From: Pseudomonadota bacterium
GTDB taxonomy: Bacteria; Desulfobacterota; Desulfobacteria; Desulfobacterales; Desulfobacteraceae
Assembly: GCA_018816605.1 (NCBI GenBank)
Contig: JAHIVS010000749.1
Coordinates: 1 to 5,026 of the forward strand
Reading direction: 5' to 3'
Length of the DNA stretch: 5,026 bases
A model generated the notes under the pieces. That model was not told where the DNA came from. It was given only the letters and a program-made list of their open reading frames with translations, and ran no database searches. Position numbers and translations under genes: made by a program. Below are positions 1-4,327 of the stretch, in pieces. Numbering within the stretch: position 1 is the stretch's first letter; the number at the start of each line of letters is the position of its first letter.

Positions 1-436
1 CAATTCGAGACTGTTCTTTCTGCTCAGAAGCTTGAAGATTGTCATAAGGGGCGGGGTTACGGGGTGAAATCGGACTCATAAGTATCAATCGACTGATTCG
101 CGTAGGGTGTTGAGAGGCATATCGGGCAACTGCCCCACCCATATATGACCAACCGAGCAGGGCAATTTTTTCAAGGTTAAAATGCTGTCTCACAAATTCT
201 ATATCAGAGACTTCATATTCTTGCCCTAGTGATGTCGTGTCTGGATCGCAGTCGGATTGACCCCTTCCACGTTGATCGTAAAAAATAATCCGGCACTCTT
301 TCGCAAACAGGCTTAGATCATTGATCAGTTGACAGGCCCCAGGAATGATCAACGTTTCTGCCTTATCGCCAACAGCATGATAATACAACCGCAAACCTGG
401 TTTTATGGTTATGGTTCCTTCGTGGTCAAGCATCAT
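1..436 (-). CDS. Alpha/beta hydrolase, proline iminopeptidase-like (N-terminal part)
   Basis: This is the N-terminal 145 residues of an alpha/beta-fold hydrolase; the rest lies beyond the left edge. Seen in the translation: a DQRGRGQSD motif (residues 54-62), typical of the loop after strand 4 in proline iminopeptidase/haloalkane-dehalogenase-like hydrolases, and a nucleophile elbow LLGWSYMGG (93-101) with Ser97 as predicted nucleophile. The elbow is GxSxxG rather than the commoner GxSxG, a variant I recall from GWSYLG-type members. The acid and histidine of the triad would lie outside the window. The start is the first of two adjacent ATGs, 7 nt after an AAAGGA ribosome binding site (444-449). 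No signal peptide is visible, so it is probably cytoplasmic. It lies downstream of a small ORF and its terminator on the same strand, with no obvious promoter of its own, so readthrough expression is likely. The substrate (peptide, ester or lactone) cannot be told. Confidence 0.88.
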   Translation of the reverse strand, partial: MMLDHEGTITIKPGLRLYYHAVGDKAETLIIPGACQLINDLSLFAKECRIIFYDQRGRGQSDCDPDTTSLGQEYEVSDIEFVRQHFNLEKIALLGWSYMGGAVARYASQHPTRISRLILMSPISPRNPAPYDNLQASEQKEQSRI

Positions 437-485
437 TGTTCTATCCTTTTTCTGATTTTTGAATGAGATAAATCGGATAGCCTCC

Positions 486-518
486 AAAAATAAAAATACC
501 GGCTTTACGCCGGCATTT
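486..518 (-). terminator. Intrinsic terminator/attenuator after the 19-aa ORF
   Basis: On the minus strand a 10-bp stem (509-518 pairing with 494-503) closes a 5-nt loop (GTAAA) and runs into TTTTTATTTTT. One pair is G-U in the minus RNA but A-C in the plus RNA, which supports minus orientation. It separates the small peptide ORF from the hydrolase, which has a ribosome binding site but no clear promoter, so it may act as a partial terminator setting precursor:enzyme ratio. Confidence 0.85.
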
Positions 519-540
519 AGAAAAGCCACTCATCGACAAC

Positions 541-600
541 CTAATTGTCAGAGTCCGGAGGCGCACAATAATTATTAGGTTCATTGACTTTAGTAATCAT
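541..600 (-). CDS. Candidate 19-residue peptide (possible precursor peptide)
   Basis: The short ORF encodes MITKVNEPNNYCAPPDSDN. Gene-like signs are all in the DNA: a GGGAGG ribosome binding site (608-613) exactly 7 nt before this ATG, a promoter at the right distance (635-663), and an intrinsic terminator 23 nt after the TAG stop. A second ATG two codons earlier (604-606) sits only 1 nt from the ribosome binding site and is unlikely to be used. The peptide is hydrophilic, with one Tyr-Cys pair (11-12), Cys-Ala-Pro-Pro and an acidic C-terminus, and has no signal or membrane segment. Its E-x3-Y spacing (Glu7, Tyr11) matches the crosslinked pair of PqqA, but nothing else does. It could be a modified-peptide precursor, a regulatory leader peptide for the hydrolase, or a chance ORF. 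I do not recognise a family. Confidence 0.5.
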   Translation of the reverse strand: MITKVNEPNNYCAPPDSDN

Positions 601-634
601 AGGCATACCTCCCTTTCTTCTAAAGAATAATAAA

Positions 635-663
635 AGTATAGTCATTTTAGAAAAGAAAAGCAA
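635..663 (-). promoter_or_regulatory. Sigma70-type promoter for the 19-aa ORF
   Basis: On the minus strand TTGCTT (658-663) and TATACT (635-640) are separated by 17 nt; the -10 matches 5/6 and the -35 3/6. Predicted transcription start is near 628, giving a leader of about 28 nt that contains the GGGAGG site. Confidence 0.6.
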
Positions 664-740
664 TCATTTTAGCAAGTTTAGTTAACATATTTTGGATAGG
701 GCTTCTTGTGGGCTTCCAGTAAACATTCAGTGACGAAAGT

Positions 741-769
741 TTGAAGGGGCGGCTCGTTTGGGATATTAT
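741..769 (+). promoter_or_regulatory. Sigma70-type promoter for the small membrane protein
   Basis: TTGAAG (741-746) and TATTAT (764-769) are 17 nt apart; matches are 4/6 and 5/6. Start of transcription is expected near 776, giving about 105 nt of leader before the TTG-started gene. That leader has room for the short upstream ORF at 830. Confidence 0.55.
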
Positions 770-829
770 CAAAGGTTATTATGGTCAGTGTGGATAACGG
801 TCATTCACACATCCCGCACGGAGGTATTT

Positions 830-856
830 ATGCTCCTTGCAGTACAATTTATTTAG
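830..856 (+). CDS. Possible 8-codon upstream ORF (leader peptide)
   Basis: ATG at 830 follows a GGAGG site (820-824) by 5 nt and reads MLLAVQFI before TAG. It ends 24 nt before the TTG start of the membrane protein, which has its own strong site. It could be a leader peptide controlling or coupling translation of the next gene, or a chance ORF. A competing 41-codon reading starting at 781 covers the same DNA in another frame. Confidence 0.25.
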   Translation: MLLAVQFI

Positions 857-880
857 AATACTTGAGAAAAGGAGCAACCA

Positions 881-1024
881 TTGGATTTATCAGACGAAAA
901 ATATAGACCGTATCTCATTTGGGGTTTTATCCTGATGCTCATTACCGGAGCAATCATTTGGGCGGTCAAGACCGGGTTTGTGGTTCACTTTAACAATATG
1001 ATTGAAAACTGGGTCAAACCTTAA
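881..1024 (+). CDS. Small single-pass membrane protein (47 aa, TTG start)
   Basis: I do not recognise a family. TTG is the only possible start: an in-frame TGA lies at 863-865, and an AAGGAG site (869-874) sits 6 nt upstream, an ideal spacing. The product has a charged N-terminus (MDLSDEKYRP), one hydrophobic segment at about residues 11-29 (YLIWGFILMLITGAIIWAV), then a short mixed tail with Asn, Glu and a C-terminal VKP. It should insert once in the cytoplasmic membrane. A promoter lies about 110 nt upstream and an intrinsic terminator 25 nt downstream, so it appears monocistronic. The tight signals make it a likely real gene despite its size. Possible roles (small-complex subunit, membrane-active peptide) are not decided by the sequence. 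Confidence 0.7.
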   Translation: MDLSDEKYRPYLIWGFILMLITGAIIWAVKTGFVVHFNNMIENWVKP

Positions 1025-1048
1025 TATCAATAAAGACCAGGTTGAGTC

Positions 1049-1081
1049 AAAAAAAGCTCTCCTTAATCCGGAGGGTTTTTT
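1049..1081. terminator. Bidirectional intrinsic terminator between convergent genes
   Basis: A 12-bp stem (five A-T pairs, G-U, then CTCTCC paired with GGAGGG, one U-G) closes a 7-nt loop TTAATCC. It is flanked by A-runs on the left and T-runs on the right, so it can stop transcription of the plus-strand membrane protein and of the minus-strand 169-aa gene, whose stop is 26 nt away. Confidence 0.85.
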
Positions 1082-1106
1082 CGGGGTGTTTCCGCTGAAA
1101 CGCTGA

Positions 1107-1616
1107 TCACTTCTGGCCAGCAGACTGTTGCCCACGCTCAAACGATTCCTGCAGCAACAGCATGATCAGCGCAGCCTGGGGGACCGTAAGCTGCTCAAGC
1201 AATCCGTTTTCCTTTAGGGCTTTCAAATGCCGGTTGCGATCTGCCGGTTGGAGAGATCCAAGGGATTTGTGAAGGTACACATCGCCGTACTTGTCTGCCG
1301 GCTCGTAGGCTTTTCTGGCCAGCTCGTAGGCTTCGACCTTACCAGACAACAACACCAATTCCTTGCCGCGCACCTGGAACCACTCGACTTTTGTTTTCTT
1401 ACCTGCCACGTCCTTCTGGCCGGTGGCTACAACATCACCAGGTTCAAGTCCTTCAATGACCAGCAATCCGTCTGTGCCGAGATCAGCGTCACCAATCCAT
1501 TTTCCCCAAGCGGATTCTCCCTGGGGGCTTTTCGTAAAATCAACTTTTGCAATCCAGGGCTTTGAAAACCGCTTCGGGGTAAAGTGGGGGGTTTTGATTT
1601 CTATTTTGATTGACAT
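1107..1616 (-). CDS. Uncharacterised 169-aa protein
   Basis: I do not recognise a named family. The N-terminal two thirds looks like a compact beta-rich domain with many aromatics: PWIAKVDF (20-27), WGKWIGD (37-43), GLLVIEGLEPGDVVATGQKD (50-69) and VEWFQV (77-82). I have an impression of similar proteins in mobile-element or accessory loci, but cannot name them. The C-terminal part (about 125-165) is predicted helical, with DRNRHLKALKENGLLEQL followed by a hydrophobic helix PQAALIMLLLQES. There is no signal peptide, so it is likely cytoplasmic. The ATG lies 11 nt after an AGGAGG site (1628-1633), a little long but the only good start. It has its own promoter with a TATAAT box and ends at a bidirectional terminator, so it is transcribed alone. 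Three phased repeats upstream may be its control sites. Confidence 0.85.
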   Translation of the reverse strand: MSIKIEIKTPHFTPKRFSKPWIAKVDFTKSPQGESAWGKWIGDADLGTDGLLVIEGLEPGDVVATGQKDVAGKKTKVEWFQVRGKELVLLSGKVEAYELARKAYEPADKYGDVYLHKSLGSLQPADRNRHLKALKENGLLEQLTVPQAALIMLLLQESFERGQQSAGQK

Positions 1617-1652
1617 AAATTTTCTGACCTCCTAATATTTATGCTCACAAAA

Positions 1653-1680
1653 ATTATACAGTACCGGCAGGGGAGTGCAA
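1653..1680 (-). promoter_or_regulatory. Promoter of the 169-aa gene
   Basis: On the minus strand TTGCAC (1675-1680) and a perfect TATAAT (1653-1658) are 16 nt apart. Predicted start near 1646 gives about 30 nt of leader including the AGGAGG site. The weak -35 box (3/6), with phased repeats 23 bp upstream, fits an activator-dependent promoter; this is inference. Confidence 0.65.
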
Positions 1681-1702
1681 TAACAAAAAAGAAAGGAATT
1701 AC

Positions 1703-1765
1703 AGTGCCAAACTTTTTGTCACCATTGCCAAACTATCTGTCCTCAGTGCCAAACTTTATGGCACA
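1703..1765. repeat. Three 21-bp direct repeats with TGCCAAACT core
   Basis: The core TGCCAAACT occurs identically at 1705, 1726 and 1747, an exact 21-bp period (two helical turns). Unit similarity extends beyond the core: A(G/T) before it, and T-n-TG-n-C after it. The third unit contains a perfect dyad, GTGCCA (1746-1751) and TGGCAC (1759-1764) with a 7-bp spacer; the first has the same dyad with one mismatch. The array lies upstream of the 169-aa gene's -35 box and directly beside the terminator of the next gene. Such phased arrays act as regulator-binding sites or iterons; which applies is unknown. Confidence 0.85.
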
Positions 1766-1767
1766 AC

Positions 1768-1797
1768 AAACAAAATGCGCTGGTGGGTTCCAGCGCA
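1768..1797 (-). terminator. Intrinsic terminator of the 75-aa membrane protein gene
   Basis: A perfect 8-bp GC-rich stem (1790-1797 with 1776-1783), 6-nt loop, then TTTTGTTT on the minus strand, 38 nt past the TAA of the 75-aa gene. Its 3' arm CCACCAGCGCA recurs in the terminator at 4855-4900. Confidence 0.85.
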
Positions 1798-1834
1798 CTT
1801 GTCAACATGTTTTTGGCGAGACCTACCTGGTGTT

Positions 1835-2062
1835 TTATCCACCAGTGAAATGAACAATTAACAAGATGATCTCAACCACCAGAAGCGAAATCTCGATAAT
1901 ATACAGGGAGACGAGGTAAGCCTTGTGGAAAGCCTCTTTATGGAGATCAAACCACTCAGGCATTCGTTTTGCTGGTTTTTTTGGTGCGGAAATAGGAAAT
2001 CCTGTTACACCGTTAATCTTGTTAATTTCTTGAATTTTGAGGCGTGGGGTGTTATTATTCAA
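1835..2062 (-). CDS. Small tail-anchored-type membrane protein (75 aa, TTG start)
   Basis: Family not recognised. The N-terminal 45 residues are polar and basic (APKKPAKRMPEWFDLHKEAFHKA), followed by one hydrophobic segment at about residues 47-72 (AYLVSLYIIEISLLVVEIILLIVHF) and a three-residue tail TGG. This suggests a C-terminally anchored protein with its N-terminus in the cytoplasm by the positive-inside rule. Two glutamates, 57 and 64, lie inside the membrane segment exactly seven residues apart. They would share a helix face and could drive oligomerisation or proton/ion contact. The TTG start is 8 nt after AAAGG (2071-2075); no better start exists upstream. A terminator follows the stop. 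The protein could be a small regulator or a membrane toxin; nothing decides it. Confidence 0.65.
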   Translation of the reverse strand: MNNNTPRLKIQEINKINGVTGFPISAPKKPAKRMPEWFDLHKEAFHKAYLVSLYIIEISLLVVEIILLIVHFTGG

Positions 2063-2104
2063 TTTAGTAACCTTTCTATGGCTGTTAGAGCAGCCACTGA
2101 ACGT

Positions 2105-2148
2105 CTTAAGTGACCCTACGAATTATCCCGATTCCAGGGTCATTTAAG
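2105..2148. promoter_or_regulatory. 13-bp inverted repeat around a candidate -10 box
   Basis: CTTAAGTGACCCT (2105-2117) and AGGGTCATTTAAG (2136-2148) form an inverted repeat with one mismatch (a G-T). Arm centres are 31 bp apart, about three helical turns. The 18-nt interval contains GATAAT on the minus strand (2122-2127), a 5/6 -10 box pointing at the 75-aa gene, although no good -35 box is seen. It may be an operator for that gene or a structured leader. Confidence 0.5.
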
Positions 2149-2150
2149 TT

Positions 2151-2545
2151 AACCGAATCTTTGGGGGAAATCTGTAATCCGATTTTTTCAACTTAACCTC
2201 CTTTCTTATCTTCTTTTAAATATTCTCAAATCCACTTGCCCTAAATTGCGTATTTCGATAATAGTGTTAATATGATGATCTGTCTAGACAATGCACCTTA
2301 AAATAAATGAAATTTTATTAATCTTAAAAAATTGACCCTACCCATCTTTTTATACTTATAACTTCTTACAATTTACATTGTATTAAGCTATTTTTAGCAT
2401 TTTTGAGGGCTTTTTGACACCCCGTTTTGGCATCAGAATGGCTTGCAATGCCGGCGCTCCGGGCGCAACAGACCAAAACGGCTTGCCATCTTGCTGGCCG
2501 ACCACTCCCCTCTTGACGAGCAATTAATCTATCCGCATTTAATAA
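2151..2545. other. Intergenic stretch without a convincing gene
   Basis: The first 260 bases are very AT-rich and hold no ORF with a ribosome binding site. Visible structure: TTAAGTT (2144-2150) inverted as AACTTAA (2190-2196), and a perfect 10-bp palindrome TGTCTAGACA (2281-2290). From 2420 the composition changes sharply to a GC-rich patch described separately. No promoter here is strong enough to call. Confidence 0.6.
2422..2481. repeat. GC-rich island bounded by inverted 9-mers
   Basis: CCGTTTTGG (2422-2430) and CCAAAACGG (2473-2481) are perfect inverted repeats 42 bp apart. Between them TTGC/GCAA and CCGG-CGCT-CCGG allow nested pairing, and GGCTTGC occurs at 2440 and again at 2480. This may be a structured RNA, a small repeat element, or a gene remnant. 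No coding function is supported: a 29-codon plus-strand reading from 2438 has no ribosome binding site. Confidence 0.5.
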
Positions 2546-2577
2546 AAAACACGGCTCTCAGACAAGAACCGTGTTTT
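2546..2577 (-). terminator. Intrinsic terminator of the HigBA-like operon
   Basis: A 13-bp stem (2565-2577 with 2546-2558, one G-U pair) closes the 6-nt loop TGTCTG and is followed by more T residues on the minus strand (TTTTTTATT). It begins 21 nt after the antitoxin stop. Confidence 0.9.
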
Positions 2578-2597
2578 AAGGACCAGGTCTTTTGGAA

Positions 2598-2942
2598 CTA
2601 AGCGTATGCCGGCTGAGCTTTCTTTCCTCTGGCCGGCGCTTCAACAGCCACAGGCTCATCCACGTCCAGCGAAAGCCGTAAATGTGCGCCTACAGACTTT
2701 GCGGCCTTATCCATGGTAGCCAATGTGATCGAGAAGTTTTCTGGATCAAGAATACGGTCCAATGCTGCCCGACTTGTATCCATACGTTTTGCCATTTCTG
2801 TTTTGCTAATCTTGTTGGCTTCCATCAAAGCGGCAATTTTGTAGGATAAAACTTTCTTGATCGCGGCAACTTCTACTTCTTCCAGGATTCCTTCTTCTTG
2901 AAGGAAATCATCAAAATCACTACCAATATATTTGTTTGTCAT
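2598..2942 (-). CDS. higA: HigA-type antitoxin, Xre-family HTH protein
   Basis: This 114-aa protein is the antitoxin and autorepressor of the preceding HigB-like toxin. The N-terminus GSDFDDFLQEEGILEEV (7-23) is characteristic of HigA-like proteins encoded with Gp49/HigB toxins. A lambda-repressor-type helix-turn-helix spans about residues 46-66 (SKTEMAKRMDTSRAALDRILD), followed by NFSITLATMDKAAKSVGAHLRLSL (69-92), a signature of the same group. The Ala/Pro/Lys-rich tail (about 95-114) looks disordered. The start shares one base with the toxin stop (TAATG) and has an AGAGGTG site just upstream, so translation is coupled yet separately primed. By family knowledge HigA binds the operon promoter and neutralises HigB; the dyad at 3290-3310 is the likely target. 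It is followed by an intrinsic terminator. Confidence 0.92.
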   Translation of the reverse strand: MTNKYIGSDFDDFLQEEGILEEVEVAAIKKVLSYKIAALMEANKISKTEMAKRMDTSRAALDRILDPENFSITLATMDKAAKSVGAHLRLSLDVDEPVAVEAPARGKKAQPAYA

Positions 2943-3301
2943 TATTCACCTCTTAACGTCTTGTTCTTTCTGTCTCTTGCCAGTTCCAAATCTTCTTGTG
3001 GGGTTTTATCACCCTTTTTTATAAAACCATGAAGTAACACCATTGTGGTTTCTTTGACGGTAAATAGCACTCGTGCAATTCCTGCGCTAATATGTGATCT
3101 TACTTCCCATAAATCAGCCTCCATCTTTCTTACAATGGGCATTCCCATTGGCCAACCAAACTGCACCGTCTTTATGTCTATTCCGATGGTTTTCTTGTCC
3201 TCTGGCTTAACTTGTTTGGGGTCAGCCAACCACTCCCGAACCGGCTCTTTGCCCGATGGGGTTTTGAAAAATTTTACATTGAGTTTCGGTTCGTCTACCA
3301 T
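2942..3301 (-). CDS. higB: HigB/Gp49-like toxin of the RelE superfamily
   Basis: The 119-aa product belongs to the phage Gp49-like/HigB (DUF891) group, which act as ribosome-associated mRNA interferases and inhibit translation. Seen: FKTPSGKEPVREWL (11-24), IGIDIKTVQFGWPMGMPIVRKM (39-60), LWEVRSHI (64-71), ARVLFTV (76-82) and the hallmark LLHGFIKKGDKTP (89-101) followed by LARDR. Conserved Arg, His and Lys residues in these blocks are the usual candidates for RNA cleavage or binding. I chose ATG at 3301 rather than the TTG at 3319. A TTGACA-N17-TACACT promoter ends at 3310, so transcription should begin about 2-3 nt before this ATG and the TTG would lie inside the promoter. No ribosome binding site is seen, consistent with a leaderless message. 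The toxin precedes its antitoxin, as is typical of higBA. Confidence 0.9.
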   Translation of the reverse strand: MVDEPKLNVKFFKTPSGKEPVREWLADPKQVKPEDKKTIGIDIKTVQFGWPMGMPIVRKMEADLWEVRSHISAGIARVLFTVKETTMVLLHGFIKKGDKTPQEDLELARDRKNKTLRGE

Positions 3302-3310
3302 GTAGACGAA
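3290..3310. promoter_or_regulatory. Perfect 9-bp dyad centred on the toxin start codon (probable operator)
   Basis: TTCGTCTAC (3290-3298) and GTAGACGAA (3302-3310) are perfect inverted arms separated only by the 3 bp of the start codon. The dyad abuts the -10 box and covers the predicted transcription start, the position expected for an autorepressor operator of an Xre-type antitoxin such as HigA. Alternatively, the RNA could fold over the first codons. Confidence 0.75.
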
Positions 3311-3338
3311 GTGTACCAAATTAGATACATAATGTCAA
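3310..3338 (-). promoter_or_regulatory. Promoter of the HigBA-like operon
   Basis: On the minus strand a perfect TTGACA (3333-3338), 17-nt spacer and TACACT (3310-3315, 4/6). The predicted start is at 3303-3304, leaving almost no 5' leader before the ATG at 3301. Confidence 0.75.
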
Positions 3339-3372
3339 TAGGGTTTATAAGCAGTTTTTTACATCGCTTTTA

Positions 3373-3401
3373 TTGCAACCTTCATTTGAATGTAGTATAA
3401 T
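3373..3401 (+). promoter_or_regulatory. Promoter of the Xre-RES-AbrB operon
   Basis: TTGCAA (3373-3378), 17-nt spacer and a perfect TATAAT (3396-3401). Only 6 nt separate the -10 box from the ATG at 3408, so transcription should begin at or beside the A of the start codon. Palindromic elements TTCATTTGAA (3381-3390) and TCATATGA (3404-3411) flank the -10 box and may bind the antitoxin. Confidence 0.75.
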
Positions 3402-3407
3402 GTTCAT

Positions 3408-3863
3408 ATGACAACTTTAACTGATTTAACTTTAGACGACAGAGTTTTGCGTGTTCTCGGCAATAAACTTGGTGGCAAGAAGAACACCGCCGGCGCCACC
3501 CAACTCAGGGGCATGGTCTTGCGCGGATATCCCTTTACGGCTTTTGAATCCGTACAACGAGAAATTGATCTGCCGCAGAAACAACTCTCTGAAATTGTGG
3601 GGATGACCGAAAGTACACTGGCCCGTAGAAAACGAGACAACCAACCTTTTACTTTGGTTGAATCAGACCGCCTTTATCGGGTAGCGAAGATCACCGCACT
3701 TGCCTTTGAAGTATTTGGCGATGAGGACAAGGCGCGTATCTGGATGAAGCGCCCGAACGATGTGCTGGATGGCGATATTCCTCTTGCTCGCCTGGAAACC
3801 GAAATTGGCGCAAGCCAGGTCGAGGATGAACTGCTCCGCATTATGTATGGAATCTATATCTAA
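3408..3863 (+). CDS. Xre/ParS/MbcA-type antitoxin (DUF2384) of a RES-Xre module
   Basis: This 151-aa antitoxin should bind and block the RES toxin encoded next and repress the operon. A helix-turn-helix-like segment spans about residues 56-76 (PQKQLSEIVGMTESTLARRKR). The C-terminal DUF2384/toxin-binding region (about 88-151) shows the family pattern RLYRVAKITALAFEVFGDEDKARIWMKRPNDVLDG, then a helix and the terminal YGIYI. In known RES-Xre complexes that C-terminal tail inserts in the toxin active site. The length is normal for the family. ATG at 3408 is chosen because it lies 6 nt after a consensus -10 box; there is no ribosome binding site, so leaderless translation is likely. The stop TAA shares its last A with the ATG of the toxin gene, giving tight coupling. 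Confidence 0.93.
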   Translation: MTTLTDLTLDDRVLRVLGNKLGGKKNTAGATQLRGMVLRGYPFTAFESVQREIDLPQKQLSEIVGMTESTLARRKRDNQPFTLVESDRLYRVAKITALAFEVFGDEDKARIWMKRPNDVLDGDIPLARLETEIGASQVEDELLRIMYGIYI

Positions 3864-4327
3864 TGCGGCTTTGGAGAATTGACCGCCTGGCGTTTCCAGA
3901 CAAGTTCTCCGGTTTTGGTGCATACAGAACACCGGGCCGCTGGCATCTCCGGTACAACCGGGTTATTTACACTTCTGAGGTCGCCTCTCTTGCTGCGTTG
4001 GAGTACCTTGCTCACTTGAACCCGGACACTATTCCAGTGGATATTACTTTACTGGAGTTCGAGGTTCCAGACGATATCTCCATAGAACGGCTGGACACTC
4101 CAGAAACCTTGAATCCTGATTGGCGTGGTATACGTTTTTCGCCCCCCTTGCAGAATTTCGGTACGCAATGGTTGATCGAGCGCCGCACCGCCCTGCTTGC
4201 CGTTCCCTCAGCTATCTTGCCGATTGAGACCAACTATCTTTTGAATCCTGCACACCCTGAAATTGCAAGGGTGCGAATTGTTGGAGAAGAACCGTTTGCG
4301 TATGATCCCAGGTTAATAAAGAAATGA
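3863..4327 (+). CDS. RES-domain toxin (NAD+-degrading)
   Basis: The 154-aa protein is a RES-domain toxin; characterised members deplete cellular NAD+ and stop growth, with an ADP-ribosyltransferase-like fold. Family landmarks in order: LWRI (3-6), YRTPGRWH (21-28; usually GGRWN, so the second Gly is Pro-Gly and Asn is His here), VIYTSE (34-39), LAALEYLAHL (43-52), GTQWL (100-104), VPSAILPIETNYLLNP (114-129). The conserved Arg, Tyr36, Glu47, Ser116 and Asn124/Asn128 positions are present, so the protein looks intact and complete. It begins in a TAATG overlap with the antitoxin and lacks a strong ribosome binding site, so production should depend on antitoxin translation. Its TGA stop overlaps the next ATG by 4 nt (ATGA). 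Confidence 0.93.
   Translation: MRLWRIDRLAFPDKFSGFGAYRTPGRWHLRYNRVIYTSEVASLAALEYLAHLNPDTIPVDITLLEFEVPDDISIERLDTPETLNPDWRGIRFSPPLQNFGTQWLIERRTALLAVPSAILPIETNYLLNPAHPEIARVRIVGEEPFAYDPRLIKK

Noticed and set aside
781..906. 41-codon plus-strand ORF (contains HSHIPHGGIYAPC)
   Set aside because: Only a weak AAAGG site precedes it. It contains both strong ribosome binding sites of the other readings and overlaps the well-supported TTG-started gene.
890..1141. 83-codon minus-strand ORF
   Set aside because: It is antisense to the 47-aa membrane protein and crosses the bidirectional terminator and the end of the 169-aa gene.
1689..1709. Sigma54-like -24/-12 element on the minus strand (TGGCAC then TTCC)
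   Set aside because: The required GC at -12 is CC, and a good sigma70-type promoter lies downstream for the same gene.
1641..1853. 70-codon plus-strand ORF with a repeated PN(F/Y)(L/M) peptide pattern
   Set aside because: The peptide pattern is a by-product of the 21-bp DNA repeats. The ORF lacks a ribosome binding site and runs antisense through a promoter, a terminator hairpin and the end of the 75-aa gene.
2281..2290. Palindrome TGTCTAGACA
   Set aside because: A single 10-bp palindrome in AT-rich DNA with no nearby promoter or gene to explain it; noted but not called as an operator.
2438..2527. 29-codon plus-strand ORF in the GC-rich island (starts MACNAGAPG)
   Set aside because: No ribosome binding site or promoter; its sequence is imposed by the inverted repeats.
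3302..3319. Upstream TTG start for the HigB-like toxin adding MVHFVY
   Set aside because: It falls inside the promoter spacer/-10 region and has no ribosome binding site; the family N-terminus fits the ATG at 3301.
3404..3644. Minus-strand ORFs of 70-78 codons across the Xre antitoxin gene
   Set aside because: Antisense shadows of the antitoxin, without start signals.
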